Assembly: GCA_965219875.1 (NCBI GenBank)
Contig: CBDCOW010000001.1
Coordinates: 1,269,404 to 1,333,403, forward strand
Length of the DNA: 64,000 nucleotides
Origin: DAOUKH01 sp965219875
Lineage (GTDB): Bacteria > Chloroflexota > Dehalococcoidia > SHYB01
Reading direction: 5' to 3'
Part shown: positions 8,236 to 16,609 of the stretch, piece by piece
Layout of the letters: every line of letters begins with the position of its first letter
How positions within the stretch are numbered: the stretch's first letter is position 1
The notes under the pieces: model-generated
Database searches by the model: none
What the model was told of the DNA's origin: nothing
Seen by the model: the letters and a program-made list of their open reading frames with translations, nothing else
Translations under genes and position numbers: made by a program

Positions 8236-8724
8236 TCAACAGGAGGGCTGAGGCGGCGGCGGACGCTTCCGCAAACGGCCGACCCGCTCCCGCACGTCGC
8301 CGGTCACTTCGAGTAGGGCGAAGGTGCCCGTGGCCTTGATGACCAGGTCTCCGTCGCAGCGGACATCCGACTCCATTGTTGCCAGCCGCTTCCCCAGATG
8401 CACCGCTCGCGACTCGCACTCCAGCACGCCGTGGCGGACCGACTTCAGGTAGTTGATCTTGATCTCCACCGTCGCCGAGGAGGTCTTGCGCTTCAGCATC
8501 TCCGTAGCGATGGCCGAACCCATGCCGATGTCGCACAGCGCGAACCCCACCGTCCCATTGACGAACCCGAAGGAGTTGAGGTGGCGCTCCTCGACTTGGA
8601 GCCGCACCTGGCTCCAGCCGTCCCGGGCCGCGAGCAGCTCCGCGCCAAGCAGGTCGCCGACCGGGTCCGCGAGCTTGCGCGAAACGTCGAACTCCATCGG
8701 CTCCGGTGCTTCGGCCTGCGCCAT
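8236..8724 (-). CDS. PaaI-like hotdog-fold thioesterase family protein
   Basis: A 162-residue hotdog-fold protein resembling the PaaI/acyl-CoA thioesterase group. The recognisable core is NSFGFVNGTVGFALCDIGMGSAI followed by a central strand (VEIKINYLKSV) and a terminal strand ending KATGTFALLEV. In active relatives the core usually reads H-x-x-x-x-HGG...D; here the positions read NSFGFVNGT, so the usual His and HGG are not present. It may be inactive or use another mechanism. It starts 10 bp after the D-aminoacylase gene on the same strand, so it is probably the last cistron of that unit. It ends before the gmk promoter. Confidence 0.7.
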   Translation of the reverse strand: MAQAEAPEPMEFDVSRKLADPVGDLLGAELLAARDGWSQVRLQVEERHLNSFGFVNGTVGFALCDIGMGSAIATEMLKRKTSSATVEIKINYLKSVRHGVLECESRAVHLGKRLATMESDVRCDGDLVIKATGTFALLEVTGDVRERVGRLRKRPPPPQPSC

Positions 8725-8733
8725 CGCGCCGCG

Positions 8734-10431
8734 CTACGCCGCGTAGTCGCCGCTGCGGAGGATGCGTCCCGCCGTGGCGCCGGTGTGCTCGCCGTGGGCC
8801 ATCGTCACCACGCCGTTGACCAGGGTGTACTCGACGCCCTTGGCGTACTGCACCAGCCGCCGCGCGCCGCCCGGAAGGTCGTTTACGAACGTCCGCTCCG
8901 ACGGCCCGACCGTCTCGGGGTCGAAGAGCGTGAGGTCCGCGGCGTAGCCTTCGAGGACCTTGCCCCGGTCGGCGACGCCGCTCTCCTCCGCCTGCACCGA
9001 CGACAGTCGCCGCACCGCGTCTTCCAGCCGCATCGCCTGCTTCTCGCGCACCCAGTAACCGAGCAGGCGCGTCGAGAAGCCGGTGTTCACCTCCGTAATG
9101 AGGTGGGCGCCGGCGTCGGAGAGGCCCGCGCCCACGTGCGGCTCCTTCAGGATCTCCATCATCACGTTGGGGTCGGCGTTGCGTGTGTCGAGCTGCCGGA
9201 ACTGCGTCGTCAGATCCTCGTCCAAAGCGATGTCGAAGGCCGTGTCGAGCGGGTCCTTGTTCAGCCGCTCGGCGATCTCCGTGATGCGCATGCCCTCGAA
9301 CTTGGCGTACAGGCCGGTGGTCGATTTCACCAGCATCGTGATCTCCCAGTTCAGGGGGAAGCCGTCGATGGGGTCGCGCTTCATCTCCTCGCGGAGCGTC
9401 TCGCGCACCGCGGGGTCGCGCATCTTGGCCGTCTTGACCCCCTTGGACTCGATGAGCACCTTCTGCCACGTCGCCCAGCGGTCGAAGACGTTGGTGTACT
9501 CGAAGGTGAACTCGAAGTCGTCCGGCTGGGTGTGGCCCAGCCCGAAGAACGGCGTTCCCTGCTCGCGCATCTCCCGCAATATGCGGAGCTGGTCCTTCCA
9601 ACCGTCGGGCTCGTTCACCGATTGCCAGATCGTGTTCCAGCAGACGGGCCGGCCGCTGCGCCGCGTCAGCTCGACCAGCCGGGCCATCCCCTCGTCGGTA
9701 TAGCGGCTGAAATCGCGACCCGCCGCCAACTCGATGAACCCGGCGTTGATCGCCTGCAGCTCCTCGACCAGCGCGTAGTACTCCTCGATGGTCGCCAGGC
9801 GGCTGGGGACGGGAAGCCCGTCGCCGTCCCAGTGCGTCGACGCCCGCGACGTGGTGAATCCCATGCCGCCGGCCTGCAGCGACTCCGCGACCACCTGCTT
9901 CATGCGGGCGATTTCGTCGTCCGTGGCCTCGCGCTCCGAGCTCTCCGTCCCCATCACATAACGGCGTACCGCGGTGTGCCCAACCTGGGCGATGGCGTTG
10001 ACGCCGATCCCGCCGTCCAAGGCGTCGAGGTAGCCGCCGAACGTCTCGAAGGGCCACGGCAGTGTGCGTTCCAAAACCTCGCGGTTCATCCCCTCCACGC
10101 GGGCCAGCGTCTTGATCATCCACGCCTGATCCTCCTGCTTGCACGGCGCGATGCTGAAGCCGCAGTTGCCCATCACCACCGTCGTGGCCCCGTGCCAGCA
10201 GGACGACGTCGCCACCGGGTCCCACAGAAGCTGAGCGTCGTAGTGCGTATGCACGTCCCAGAACCCCGGCGCGACAACAAGCCCGCTGATATCCAGGACA
10301 CGCCTCGCCGTCTCGTTCACCCGGCCGACGCCGGCAATGCGCCCGCCCGCGATGGACACGTCGCCGCGGTAGGCGTCGGCGCCGGTCCCGTCCGCGATCA
10401 GGCCGTTCTTGAGGATGAGATCGACCGCCAT
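8734..10431 (-). CDS. N-acyl-D-amino-acid deacylase / D-aminoacylase family amidohydrolase
   Basis: A 565-residue amidohydrolase of the D-aminoacylase group. It begins with the usual beta-sandwich strand (DLILKNGLIADGTG). The metal-binding DVHTHYDAQLLWDP block is near residue 60, followed by ATTVVMGNCGFSIAPC, whose Cys is the bridging ligand in characterised D-aminoacylases. The C-terminal part contains DAGAHLITEVNTGF and a closing sandwich strand (TLVNGVVTMAHGEHTGATAGR). The family hydrolyses N-acyl-D-amino acids or related amides, but in environmental bacteria many members have unknown substrates. It lies upstream of and close to the thioesterase-like gene, within a minus-strand catabolic run. 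Confidence 0.88.
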   Translation of the reverse strand: MAVDLILKNGLIADGTGADAYRGDVSIAGGRIAGVGRVNETARRVLDISGLVVAPGFWDVHTHYDAQLLWDPVATSSCWHGATTVVMGNCGFSIAPCKQEDQAWMIKTLARVEGMNREVLERTLPWPFETFGGYLDALDGGIGVNAIAQVGHTAVRRYVMGTESSEREATDDEIARMKQVVAESLQAGGMGFTTSRASTHWDGDGLPVPSRLATIEEYYALVEELQAINAGFIELAAGRDFSRYTDEGMARLVELTRRSGRPVCWNTIWQSVNEPDGWKDQLRILREMREQGTPFFGLGHTQPDDFEFTFEYTNVFDRWATWQKVLIESKGVKTAKMRDPAVRETLREEMKRDPIDGFPLNWEITMLVKSTTGLYAKFEGMRITEIAERLNKDPLDTAFDIALDEDLTTQFRQLDTRNADPNVMMEILKEPHVGAGLSDAGAHLITEVNTGFSTRLLGYWVREKQAMRLEDAVRRLSSVQAEESGVADRGKVLEGYAADLTLFDPETVGPSERTFVNDLPGGARRLVQYAKGVEYTLVNGVVTMAHGEHTGATAGRILRSGDYAA

Positions 10432-10546
10432 GATTCCCTCCCTACTCGTTCGCCTTCCCTAGGGGCGCCGGAAGCGGCGCAATCATAGCACGCGGCTATC
10501 TTCCCTCATGGAAGATGGTTGGCGCGGGGGTCCGGCGGGGCGGCCC

Positions 10547-11710
10547 CTAGCGGGGCAGGCCGAGTCCCCGCGTGGCGATGACGGAGCGGTTGATCTCATT
10601 GCTGCCGCCGGCGACTAGCGAGATGAGCGTCCCCTCGTACGACTTCGACACGTCGGCGGTGAGGTCGGCGTGCTTGGGGTCGTTCCGCAGCTGGCTGTAG
10701 AGGCTCAGCACCTCGCTCGCCGTCACCGCCATCTTGCGCTGGAGCTCGGTGCCGAAGAGCTTGTTCTCCGAAGCCTCGACGTTGGCCACGAGCTGGCGTT
10801 GCTCCACGTCGAGTACGCGCAGCGTGAGCTTGTAGAGCACCGAGAGCTCGATCGCCATCTCCGCCACCTTGTGACGAAGCACCTTCCAATACGGCGAGCC
10901 CTTGAGGGGCGCCGGCGCCGCCTTCGCCGCCTTGAGCAGGGTGTCCATCCCCCGCTGCACCGGACCGAAGGGGAAGAGGTGGATGCGCTCGTAGTCCAAG
11001 GCCTCCGCCAGGTAGTACCAGCCGCGGTTCTCCTCGCCCACCAGCGCGGTCTGGGGCACGCGGACGTTGTCGAAATACACCATGTTGTTGGCGATGTCGG
11101 CGAGCTTGGCTATCGGCGTGATCTGAATGTCGGGGCGCTTCAGAGGCACCAGGAAGACGCTGATGCCCTTGTGCTTCGGCGCGTTTTGATCGGTGCGCGT
11201 GGCCAGCCAGATGTAGTCGGCGTAGCGGGCCGCGCTGATCCAGATCTTTGTCCCGTTGATGACGTAGTCGTCGCCGTCGCGGTCGGCGCGGACTTCCAGA
11301 CTCGCCAAGTCGGTGCCGGCGTTCGGCTCGGAGTAACCCAGCGCGAAGTCGAGGTCGCCCGCCACGATCTTGGGCAGGAAGTAGTCCTTCTGCTCGTCGG
11401 TCCCGTGGTGCATCAGCGTCTGGCCGACGGTACCCACGCCGGAGCCGGTGTGCGGCGCCCCGGCATGGGAGAGCTCCTCCATCAGGATCCACTGGTAGAT
11501 CTGGGGCTTGCCGGCGCCGCCGTACTTCTGCGGCCAAGCGATGCCGACCCAGCCCCTCCGCGCCATCTTCTTGATGAACTCGCGGTGCCTGGGCGTGGCC
11601 CAGAGGCTGCCGCCCTCGCCGAGGCCGTTATCGTCTTCCCAGTTCTCCTGGATGAACCCGCGGACCTCCTGCCGGAAGTCCACCAACTCCTGCTCCCAAA
11701 GGAAATTCAT
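10547..11710 (-). CDS. Acyl-CoA dehydrogenase
   Basis: A 387-residue FAD-dependent acyl-CoA dehydrogenase. It has the helical N-terminal domain, the ALGYSEPNAGTDLAS flavin-binding signature, a middle beta domain (YVINGTKIWISAARYADYIWLATRT), and the C-terminal helical bundle ending SLVAGGSNEINRSVIATRGLGL. Enzymes of this kind oxidise acyl-CoA to trans-2-enoyl-CoA and pass electrons to ETF. I start it at ATG 11710 (MNFLWEQEL); a GTG at 11734 would add eight basic residues and also has a possible ribosome site. The next gene upstream is an SDR, then an enoyl-CoA hydratase, all on the same strand, which fits a beta-oxidation-like unit. Confidence 0.93.
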   Translation of the reverse strand: MNFLWEQELVDFRQEVRGFIQENWEDDNGLGEGGSLWATPRHREFIKKMARRGWVGIAWPQKYGGAGKPQIYQWILMEELSHAGAPHTGSGVGTVGQTLMHHGTDEQKDYFLPKIVAGDLDFALGYSEPNAGTDLASLEVRADRDGDDYVINGTKIWISAARYADYIWLATRTDQNAPKHKGISVFLVPLKRPDIQITPIAKLADIANNMVYFDNVRVPQTALVGEENRGWYYLAEALDYERIHLFPFGPVQRGMDTLLKAAKAAPAPLKGSPYWKVLRHKVAEMAIELSVLYKLTLRVLDVEQRQLVANVEASENKLFGTELQRKMAVTASEVLSLYSQLRNDPKHADLTADVSKSYEGTLISLVAGGSNEINRSVIATRGLGLPR

Positions 11711-11735
11711 CGGGCGCTCTCTTCTCTCAACCACA

Positions 11736-11772
11736 ACCCTCTCCCTAAGGAGGGATAGGGGGTAAAGGCTAC
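11736..11772. repeat. Short ctctccc/gggag repeat fragment
   Basis: The bases ccctctccctaaggaggg plus the following purine tract resemble the hairpin module of the dispersed repeats. It lies between the acyl-CoA dehydrogenase and SDR genes. It is only a fragment, so support is modest. Confidence 0.35.
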
Positions 11773-11783
11773 ACGGCGGCTCG

Positions 11784-12689
11784 CTACTTCTTGCGCGGAG
11801 GCTGCACCTTCACGCCGTCGTAGTAGGCGTAGGGCTGCTTGGGGAGACCGAAGTTCTCCAGCTTTCCTTTGAAGAAGCGCTCGGCGTGCTGCTGCAGGTC
11901 GGATATCTGAACGCCGCCGGGCCGCACGACTCCGTAGGTGTACATCGGCTGCTGCATGATGAAGAAGCGGTCGCTGCCCGTGCCGAAGATCTGGCCGGTG
12001 ATCCAGTTCGCCTCGTCGCTGCAGAGCCACGCCACGTGCATCCCGTTCAGCTCGGGGTCGGTGAAGTTGGCCCCGCCCGGCGAGGGGACCCCGCCCGGAC
12101 CCAGCGCCGTCGCCGACATCCGGGTGCTCCCCGAGGGCGACACGGCGATGGCGCGGATACCGTAGCGCGCCAACTCCATCGCCATCGTGTACGTCATCGA
12201 CGCGATCCAACCCTTCGCGCCGCTGTAGTTCACCTGGCCGAAGTTGCCGTGGTGAGCACCGGAGGTCGTCGTGATCAGCACGCCGCCGTGGCCCTGCTCC
12301 CGCATCTGGCGAGCCGCCGCCTGGCAGGTGTGAAACGTCCCCAGTACGTGCACGTCGAAGATGTCCCGCATCTCCTGTTCCGCCATGTTCAGGAACGTCC
12401 GGTCGCGCAGGATGCCGGCGTTCGCCACCATCGCGTCGATCTTCCCGAACTCCGACACGCACTGGTCGACGATCTTCTTCGCACCCTCTGTCGTGTCGAT
12501 GGGGTCGTTGTTCACGACCGCCTTACCAAGCTCCTTGTTGATGATGTCGACGGTCTTCTGCGCCTCTTCCAGGTCAATGTCGTTGACCACGACCGACGCG
12601 CCTTCCTTCGCCAGCCACTTCGCGTGACCCGCGCCGATGCCGCGCCCCGCGCCCGTCACCACCGCCGCCTTGCCGTCCACTACGCCCAT
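11784..12689 (-). CDS. SDR family oxidoreductase, 3-hydroxyacyl-CoA dehydrogenase-like
   Basis: A 301-residue SDR. Its N-terminal sequence (VVTGAGRGIGAGHAKWLA), NNDP spacer, MVANAGI motif and catalytic YSGAK are classical. It carries about 50 extra residues at the C-terminus (from ANWITGQIFGTGSDRFF to QPPRKK) resembling the tail of the multifunctional-enzyme-2/17beta-HSD4 type, which acts on hydroxyacyl-CoA. ATG 12689 is preceded by a strong AGGAGG site. Lying between acyl-CoA dehydrogenase and enoyl-CoA hydratase genes, a role in oxidising a 3-hydroxyacyl-CoA is reasonable, but the exact substrate is inferred. Confidence 0.85.
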   Translation of the reverse strand: MGVVDGKAAVVTGAGRGIGAGHAKWLAKEGASVVVNDIDLEEAQKTVDIINKELGKAVVNNDPIDTTEGAKKIVDQCVSEFGKIDAMVANAGILRDRTFLNMAEQEMRDIFDVHVLGTFHTCQAAARQMREQGHGGVLITTTSGAHHGNFGQVNYSGAKGWIASMTYTMAMELARYGIRAIAVSPSGSTRMSATALGPGGVPSPGGANFTDPELNGMHVAWLCSDEANWITGQIFGTGSDRFFIMQQPMYTYGVVRPGGVQISDLQQHAERFFKGKLENFGLPKQPYAYYDGVKVQPPRKK

Positions 12690-12721
12690 GATGTTCCTCC
12701 TGCTGGTTGCTCCGCTTACGT

Positions 12722-13537
12722 TTACTCTTTGTCGTCGGTTCGTTGCTCGGTCTCCAGCGGCGCCCAGTTCGGCGTCCGCTTCTCCACCAGTGCCCGGGAG
12801 CCCTCGTAGGAATCGGGGTGCCCCGCGAAGGCGTCCATGATCGCCCGCGCGTCCGCGAAGGCCGCTTCCAGACCGTGGTCCAGCGAGTTCCACATAATGC
12901 GCTTCACGTCGCGCACCGCGCGCGGCGAGTTGTAGGCGATCATCTCCGCCAACTCCCGCGCCTTCGGCATCAGCTCCGCCGCGGGCAGCACCTCGGTGAC
13001 AATGCCCAGGGCCTTCGCCTCTTCCGCGTAGATGCGCTCCTTGTTGCCCACCAGCAGCATCCGCATGAGCGATTGAAAGGGCACCCACCGGCTCCACGTC
13101 AGCGGTGCGTAGACCGCGAGCTGTCCGATGGTCACGCCGGGGTTGAAGAAGTAGGCGTGCTCCGCCGCGATGGCGATGTCGGCGTCGGAGACGAAGGCCA
13201 GCCCGACGCCGCTTACGAGGCCGTTCACCGCGGTGATCACCGGCTTGCTGAACCGGCTCTCGCGGGGACTGAGCGCTCCGGCGGCGCGGGGACGCCGTTC
13301 TCCCGGCGGGGGCGGCCCCTCCGCCTGCTCCTTCACGTCGAGCCCCGAGCAGAACGCCCGGTCGCCGGCCCCCGTGAGGATCACCGCGCGCACGCTCGGG
13401 TCGGCGTCGAGCTCGCCCCAGATCGGCGGGATGAGTTCGTTAAGGAGACGGCGGTTGAGAGCGTTCAGCCGGTCGGGGCGGTTGAGCGTAACGGTGGCGA
13501 CGCCGCCGCTCTTTTCGATCAGGATCTCGTCCGCCAT
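12722..13537 (-). CDS. Enoyl-CoA hydratase/isomerase family protein
   Basis: A 271-residue crotonase-fold protein. It begins MADEILIEKSGGVATVTLNRPDRLNALNR-like, which is typical. The first oxyanion-hole block is AFCSGLDVKE and the second is NGLVSGVGLAFVSDADIAI. The usual catalytic Glu position is hard to assign by eye, so hydratase versus isomerase is open. An in-frame extension of 30 residues upstream is Arg/Pro-rich and unlike the family, so ATG 13537 is preferred. It is the promoter-proximal gene of the minus-strand run continuing through the SDR and acyl-CoA dehydrogenase. Confidence 0.88.
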   Translation of the reverse strand: MADEILIEKSGGVATVTLNRPDRLNALNRRLLNELIPPIWGELDADPSVRAVILTGAGDRAFCSGLDVKEQAEGPPPPGERRPRAAGALSPRESRFSKPVITAVNGLVSGVGLAFVSDADIAIAAEHAYFFNPGVTIGQLAVYAPLTWSRWVPFQSLMRMLLVGNKERIYAEEAKALGIVTEVLPAAELMPKARELAEMIAYNSPRAVRDVKRIMWNSLDHGLEAAFADARAIMDAFAGHPDSYEGSRALVEKRTPNWAPLETEQRTDDKE

Positions 13538-13692
13538 GGGTTGCGAGGCTGTGGAGTTGCGCGCCGGAGGCGACGCCGATATCCGGGGCCTCGGCCTCAC
13601 CGGCCGCCGGACAGCGCTCGCTAACATACCCGTCGCCCGTCTCCTATGTCAACCCGTTGCGCGGTCGCCCAACCCTATGCTCCGGCGCGATG

Positions 13693-13698
13693 TACACT
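13693..13698 (+). promoter_or_regulatory. TACACT box six bases before ruvX (leaderless-type promoter)
   Basis: TACACT ends six bases before ATG 13705, with no Shine-Dalgarno site possible. This is the spacing of leaderless -10 boxes in deep-branching bacteria. Confidence 0.4.
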
Positions 13699-13704
13699 GA
13701 CGCC

Positions 13705-14118
13705 ATGCGCGTTCTTGCCCTTGACGTCGGCGAGCGAAGAATCGGAGCCGCCATCAGCGACCCCTTGGGCGTCATCGCCACGCCGCTCACCGTCGTCGAG
13801 CGCGGCGGCGGCGCCGAGGACTACGAGCGCCTCATCGCGCTCGCCCAGGAGCACGAGGCCGAACGCATCCTCGTCGGTATGCCCGTGTCGATGGACGGCG
13901 CAGCCCGTATGCAGGCCCGCGCCGTGCAGCGTTTCGTCGACGACCTCGCCGAGCGTTCGCCGCTGCCCGTCGAGACGCTCGACGAGCGCCTCACCACCGT
14001 CGAGGCGGAGCGCCGCATGATGGAGGCCGGCGCCTCGGCCTCGAAGCGCCGCGCCGAACGCGACGCGGCGGCCGCTGCCGTCCTTCTGCAGGCGTACCTG
14101 GAGAGCCGCCGGCGCTAG
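13705..14118 (+). CDS. ruvX: Holliday junction resolvase-like RuvX (YqgF)
   Basis: A 137-residue RNase H-fold protein of the YqgF/RuvX family, linked to 16S rRNA 5'-end maturation and possibly junction resolution. It begins MRVLALDVGERRIGAAISD, the conserved first strand with its acidic residue. ILVGMPVSMDG (the GxPxxxDG motif) and DERLTTVEAERRM follow, then a terminal DAAAAAVLLQAYLE segment with the last acidic residue. The length is standard. I start it at ATG 13705, because upstream in-frame residues are not part of the family. It converges with the aldo/keto reductase gene, whose stop is five bases away. Confidence 0.92.
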   Translation: MRVLALDVGERRIGAAISDPLGVIATPLTVVERGGGAEDYERLIALAQEHEAERILVGMPVSMDGAARMQARAVQRFVDDLAERSPLPVETLDERLTTVEAERRMMEAGASASKRRAERDAAAAAVLLQAYLESRRR

Positions 14119-14123
14119 CGCAC

Positions 14124-15077
14124 CTACGCGGGAGCGGGGACGATCTCGTCGATCTCCGCCAAGTCCTCGGCGGTCAGCTTCCACTCGAGGCCCTTGGCGT
14201 TGGCCTGCACCTGCTCCGGCGTCGACGCGCCCGAAATGACGCTGCACACCTGTGGCCTCGCGGCCAGCCATGCCATCGCGAGTTCCCCGACGGTGTGGCC
14301 GCGCTCCTCGGCGAACGACTCTAGGGCACCCAGGATCGCGAAGTTGCCCTCGTTCAACTTCGCCTGGAACGTCGGGGTCTTGTCGAACCGTGTGCCCGCC
14401 GGCGTGCCCTCGCCGGGACGGTACTTGCCGGTGAGGAAGCCCGACTCCAACGGGAAGTAGGGGATGATCCCAATGTCGTAGGCCTCGCAGGCGGGAGCGA
14501 GCTCCCGCTCGATGCCGCGCCTGAGCAGGTTGTAATAGGGCTGCACCGACACGAAAGCGTTGAGGTTCAGCCCCCGCGACGTCTGCAGCGCCTCGACGAG
14601 GTGCCAGGCGTCGTAGTTCGAGCAGCCGATGTAGCGCACCTTCCCCGCCCGCACCAAGTCGTCGAGGGTCCGCAGCGTCTCCTCGATCGGCGTCGAGCGG
14701 TCCACCATGTGCATCTGGTACAGGTCGAGGTAGTCGGTCTGCAGGCGGCGCAGGCTCGTGTCGAGTTCGCTGAGGATGTGCCCCCGCGAGCCGCCCTGCA
14801 TGTTCGGCCCCGGCCCCGTCGACATACCGAACTTGGTGGTCAGAATCGCCTTGTCCCGCCGCCCCTTGAGCGCCTTTCCGATGATCGTCTCCGAGTTCGT
14901 GCCGGTGTAGATGTTGGCGGTGTCGAAGAAGTTCGCGCCGATGTCGATGGACGCGTCCATCACCCGCCGCGACGCCGCCTCGTCGGAACGCCCGCCGAAG
15001 TTGTTCGTGCCAAGCCCTAAGAGCGGCACGGTGAACCCGCTCGTCCCCAGCCGTCGTTGCTCCAAGGCGACCTCCAT
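14124..15077 (-). CDS. Aldo/keto reductase
   Basis: A 317-residue NAD(P)H-dependent aldo/keto reductase with the (beta/alpha)8 barrel. The catalytic tetrad is visible as Asp and Tyr in FFDTANIYTG, Lys in ILTTKFG and His in YQMHMVD. The C-terminal cofactor phosphate-binding region is SVISGASTPEQVQANAKG. It resembles the voltage-gated-potassium-channel beta/YghZ-like group rather than the sugar reductases, but the substrate is not predictable. Start ATG 15077 lies in an 80-bp divergent region shared with aroE. Confidence 0.9.
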   Translation of the reverse strand: MEVALEQRRLGTSGFTVPLLGLGTNNFGGRSDEAASRRVMDASIDIGANFFDTANIYTGTNSETIIGKALKGRRDKAILTTKFGMSTGPGPNMQGGSRGHILSELDTSLRRLQTDYLDLYQMHMVDRSTPIEETLRTLDDLVRAGKVRYIGCSNYDAWHLVEALQTSRGLNLNAFVSVQPYYNLLRRGIERELAPACEAYDIGIIPYFPLESGFLTGKYRPGEGTPAGTRFDKTPTFQAKLNEGNFAILGALESFAEERGHTVGELAMAWLAARPQVCSVISGASTPEQVQANAKGLEWKLTAEDLAEIDEIVPAPA

Positions 15078-15146
15078 CCACGGTTTGCGGCGCTATGATA
15101 CCCGACGGCCTGAAGCCCAACAACGGCGGCGACTCCAGAAGGGGGT

Positions 15147-15152
15147 AAGATG
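15147..15152 (+). promoter_or_regulatory. TAAGAT box five bases before aroE
   Basis: TAAGAT lies just ahead of ATG 15158, at the distance seen for ruvX, mutS and the GNAT gene. Alternatively, the purine-rich agaaggggg just before it (15137-15146) could serve as a ribosome site. Confidence 0.3.
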
Positions 15153-15157
15153 AAGCC

Positions 15158-16024
15158 ATGAGCCAATCCGAACGCGGCGCGCCCCTTCGTAGGATGGGAG
15201 TGATCGGCTACCCGCTGGGCCATTCGGTCTCACCCGCCTTCCAGCAGGCGGCGCTCGATCACTACGGCCTCAAGATGACCTACGAGCGGTGGGAGACGCC
15301 CCCCGATCGTGCCGAGTGGCGCTTCGGCGGCCTGCGCCCCAAGGACGTGCTGGGCGCCAACGTCACCGTGCCCTACAAGGAGTTCGCCTTCCGCTTCGTC
15401 GACACCCTCGACGAGACCGCGCGGCGCATCGGCGCGGTCAACACCATCGTCAACATCGGGGGCCGCCTCACCGGCTACAACACCGACGCCCCCGGCTTCC
15501 TCCGCGCGCTGCGGGAGGACGGCGGCTTCGATCCCTCAGGGCACGCCGCGCTGGTGCTCGGCGCGGGCGGTGCGGCGCGAGCCGTCGCCTTCGCTCTTGC
15601 CGGGGCGGATGCCGGCCCGATCTTCATCGCCAACCGGACCGCCGAGCGCGCCGCCGCCTTGGCCGCCGGCGTCCGCGAGGCGCTGCCCGGCGTGTCCGTC
15701 GAGGCTGTCCCCTGGGGCGAGGCCCCCGCCGAGAGCCGTCTCATCGTCAACGCGACCACGATGGGGATGCGCCACGGCGGCGCGGAGGGCGAGTCGCCCT
15801 TGCCGCCGGAGCAAATTCCGCCCGATGCTTTGGTCGTGGACCTGGTCTACAACCCCGAGGCCACGCCGCTGCTCGAAGCCGCCGCCGCCGCGGGCGCGCC
15901 CAGCCTCGACGGCCTGCCCATGCTGATCTACCAGGGCGCGGAGGCCTTCGAGATGTGGATCGGGCGCAAGGCCCCCATCGAGGTAATGAAGGCGGCGGCG
16001 CGGGCGGCGATCACCCGCATCTAG
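15158..16024 (+). CDS. aroE: Shikimate dehydrogenase
   Basis: A 288-residue shikimate 5-dehydrogenase (NADP-dependent), the fourth step of the shikimate pathway. Substrate-binding motifs are GYPLGHSVSPAFQQ, GANVTVPYKE (catalytic Lys) and NTDAPGF (catalytic Asp). The nucleotide fold is VLGAGGAARAVAFAL, then FIANRT, and the late block GLPMLIYQGAEAFEMW is typical. The gene ends two bases before a reading frame matching the end of a HigB toxin (see 16026-16073). The junction therefore looks like the scar of a deletion that left aroE intact. Confidence 0.95.
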   Translation: MSQSERGAPLRRMGVIGYPLGHSVSPAFQQAALDHYGLKMTYERWETPPDRAEWRFGGLRPKDVLGANVTVPYKEFAFRFVDTLDETARRIGAVNTIVNIGGRLTGYNTDAPGFLRALREDGGFDPSGHAALVLGAGGAARAVAFALAGADAGPIFIANRTAERAAALAAGVREALPGVSVEAVPWGEAPAESRLIVNATTMGMRHGGAEGESPLPPEQIPPDALVVDLVYNPEATPLLEAAAAAGAPSLDGLPMLIYQGAEAFEMWIGRKAPIEVMKAAARAAITRI

Positions 16025-16025
16025 G

Positions 16026-16073
16026 CGCGGTGGCGAACTAAGGTACGATGTAGAGGTGGTGGACTACCACTGA
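16026..16073 (+). pseudogene. C-terminal remnant of a HigB-type toxin gene
   Basis: In one frame these bases read RGGELRYDVEVVDYH and then stop. YDVE-[IVL]-VDYH is the usual end of RelE/HigB toxins, where it is followed at once by the higA antitoxin gene. The next intact gene here is indeed higA (16265). All upstream toxin sequence is gone, replaced by aroE, which ends at 16024. The toxin is therefore dead and only its last 15 codons remain. The reading is direct; the family assignment of so short a piece is strengthened by the neighbouring antitoxin. Confidence 0.65.
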
Positions 16074-16110
16074 CAGGAGACCCTTGTATGATTCGTGTCG
16101 GCGGGACAAC

Positions 16111-16253
16111 TCCTCCCGTAGGGGCGCCCCTTGTGGGCGCCCTCCGGCCTCTCCCCCTCTGGGGGAGATTGAGAGAGGGTGCGCGCCGTCAGGCGCGCGG
16201 CGCCCGCAGGGCGCCCCTCCCCCCTGGGCCCCGATTACACGAAGGTCTCTGAC
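16111..16253. repeat. Composite palindromic repeat between higB remnant and higA
   Basis: It contains the taggggcgccccttgtgggcg hairpin, then a ctccccctctgggggag hairpin with gattgagagagg. It ends in gattacacgaaggtctct, a variant of the ttacgcaaaggtctcc terminus seen at 19084, 19363, 19638 and 58583. It separates two cistrons that normally lie almost adjacent, so it was probably inserted after the toxin-antitoxin locus arrived. Confidence 0.65.
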
Positions 16254-16264
16254 GAGGAGAAGCG

Positions 16265-16609
16265 ATGAGCGTGAGCAACGGTATGCGGCCGGTACACCCA
16301 GGTGAGATATTGGGCGAAGAGCTTCAAGAGCTCGGCCTGTCGGCCAATGCCCTGGCCACCGCATTGGGAGTCCCCACCAACCGCATCACGGCGATTCTGA
16401 AAGGGCAGCGGGGGATAACCGCGGACACGGCCCTTCGCTTGTCTCGCTATCTCGGTACCACGCCGCAGCTCTGGCTGAACCTACAGAAGACCTACGAGTT
16501 GCGGACAGCGGAAATCGAGTCCGGCAAGGCCATTGAAGAACGCGTCCGACCGAGAGAGACAGAGCTGACTGCGAGTGGCGGGTCCGCTGACCAGCAGGGG
16601 CTCATCTAG
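16265..16609 (+). CDS. higA: HigA-family antitoxin, orphan
   Basis: A 114-residue HTH antitoxin/regulator of the HigA (VapI) group. It opens MRPVHPGEILGEELQELGL, the family hallmark. A helix-turn-helix follows at about residues 24-45 (SANALATALGVPTNRITAILKG), then GITADTALRLSRYLGTTPQLWLNLQ. Normally it neutralises a RelE-fold mRNA interferase encoded just upstream and represses the operon. Here only the toxin C-terminus survives (16026-16073). The antitoxin is full length with a slightly extended tail. It could persist as a transcription regulator or as an anti-addiction module. An aggagaagcg site precedes ATG 16265. Confidence 0.9.
   Translation: MSVSNGMRPVHPGEILGEELQELGLSANALATALGVPTNRITAILKGQRGITADTALRLSRYLGTTPQLWLNLQKTYELRTAEIESGKAIEERVRPRETELTASGGSADQQGLI

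Noticed and set aside
8398..10488. Long open frames on the plus strand opposite the deacylase gene, and a 700-codon minus frame at 8123-10225
   Set aside because: They are shadows caused by high GC. The translations are Arg/His/Pro-rich with no family motif, and the 565-residue amidohydrolase in the true frame explains the DNA.
16088..16264. Small ORF starting MIRVGGTTPP between the higB fragment and higA
   Set aside because: Most of it is translated palindromic repeat; composition is not protein-like.
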